Shown here: positions 63,575-64,000 of the stretch, one piece after another
Numbering within the stretch: position 1 is the first letter of the stretch
Layout: each line of letters begins with the position of its first letter
Origin: Typhlomys cinereus
Lineage: Eukaryota > Chordata > Mammalia > Rodentia > Platacanthomyidae
Length of the DNA: 64,000 nt
Direction: 5' to 3'
Assembly (NCBI GenBank): GCA_023101885.1
Contig: JALPQD010000393.1
Span: 1,240,001 to 1,304,000, forward strand
Notes under the pieces: model-generated
What the model saw: only the letters and a program-made list of their open reading frames with translations
Told to the model about the DNA's origin: nothing
Database searches by the model: none
Position numbers and translations under genes: made by a program

Positions 63575-64000
63575 AGTTTCTAATTTTTTTTATTTCTTCC
63601 ACTCATGCAAAGTTGATAAGTACCCCATTCCCCTCCCTCCCTTTACCCCTCCCTGGATCCCCTTGCTCCCTTCACCTTTGTCCCCTTCCTTTCTGCCCTA
63701 CCTCCCTTTCTCCCAGTTCTCCCTCCCCACCTCCCCCGTTCCTGGAGCATCCTTTAGTGTGCATGTCAAAACTTCCCTCTGGGTCCTCTTCTCTGATGAG
63801 GTGTAAGGACTCAGTAACATTGCCTAGATCTCTTTTTTGTGTGTTTCTCTTTAGTATAAGAACACTATTGTGGCTGTTAATCCCTTGCCTTTAAGGATCC
63901 TAGTGCCTGTGATCCATGCTGGACTTTGGGAGGTCAATGATGTGTTGGTCATAGAGCAGGTCATGCAAAGTCCTGTTATGATTACTTCAGCCCTAACTCA
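63575..64000 (-). mobile_element. L1 3' UTR, antisense, runs off right edge
   Basis: The T-rich end, ccactcatgcaaagttgata, and polypyrimidine tract (63627-63740) are the reverse of the 3' end seen at 6300-6350 and 44340-44370. The body continues to the window end. Confidence 0.92.

Overview
This window is ordinary nuclear DNA from a mammal, very probably a rodent. It is A/T-rich, has no bacterial-style gene packing, and is full of LINE-1 (L1), SINE and LTR retroelements plus (CA)n, (TA)n and (TTTA)n microsatellites. B1-like and ID/B4-like SINE fragments, MaLR LTRs of ORR1/MT type and an IAP-like LTR point to the mouse-related rodents (Myodonta). The most recent SINE family here does not look like murine B2, so a non-murid lineage such as jerboas is possible. 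The species call is inference. No functional protein-coding gene is visible. The short open frames are chance frames, repeat translations or decayed L1 ORF2.

Layout: 1-1235 is the 3' end of a sense L1. 1471-2765 is an L1 with an inverted 5' part, bounded by 19-bp target-site duplications (TSDs). 4068-6363 is a 5'-truncated L1 carrying a nested MaLR LTR. 6384-6770 is an unclassified repeat whose relative lies at 37210-37690. 6930-11760 is a long decayed antisense L1 with recognisable reverse-transcriptase segments. 12113-14857 is an antisense MaLR element with two LTRs, invaded by an IAP-like LTR. 14858-18237 is mostly unique DNA. 18250-18940 holds two near-identical tRNA-derived SINEs in tandem. 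19550-22112 holds an ORR1/MT-like LTR, B1 and ID/B1 SINEs and an L1 3' end with an unusual internal ORF2 patch. 22380-35370 is largely unique A/T-rich DNA with SINE fragments, microsatellites, one young SINE and a short L1. 35370-36320 is an ancient L2 fragment. 36590-40470 contains decayed antisense L1 3' ends and the second copy of the unclassified repeat. 41706-42585 contains a 194-bp direct duplication. 43905-44905 has two L1 3' ends in tandem. 45066-45686 is a young SINE nested inside an older SINE of the same family. 49740-50380 and 53790-54960 are ancient L1 remnants. 58018-58800 and 63575-64000 are further L1 3' ends.

The only sequence derived from a cellular gene is at 60307-61343 on the minus strand. 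It is an intronless retrocopy of SNRPB (spliceosomal SmB), flanked by 15-bp TSDs, with an eroded poly-A tail and a premature stop at codon 181 of 231. The L1 machinery plausibly explains the SINEs, the SNRPB retrocopy and many of the TSD-flanked insertions. I found no evidence of a new biological system. The most interesting points are the insertion structures, the nested retroelement history, the 194-bp duplication and the unclassified repeat pair.
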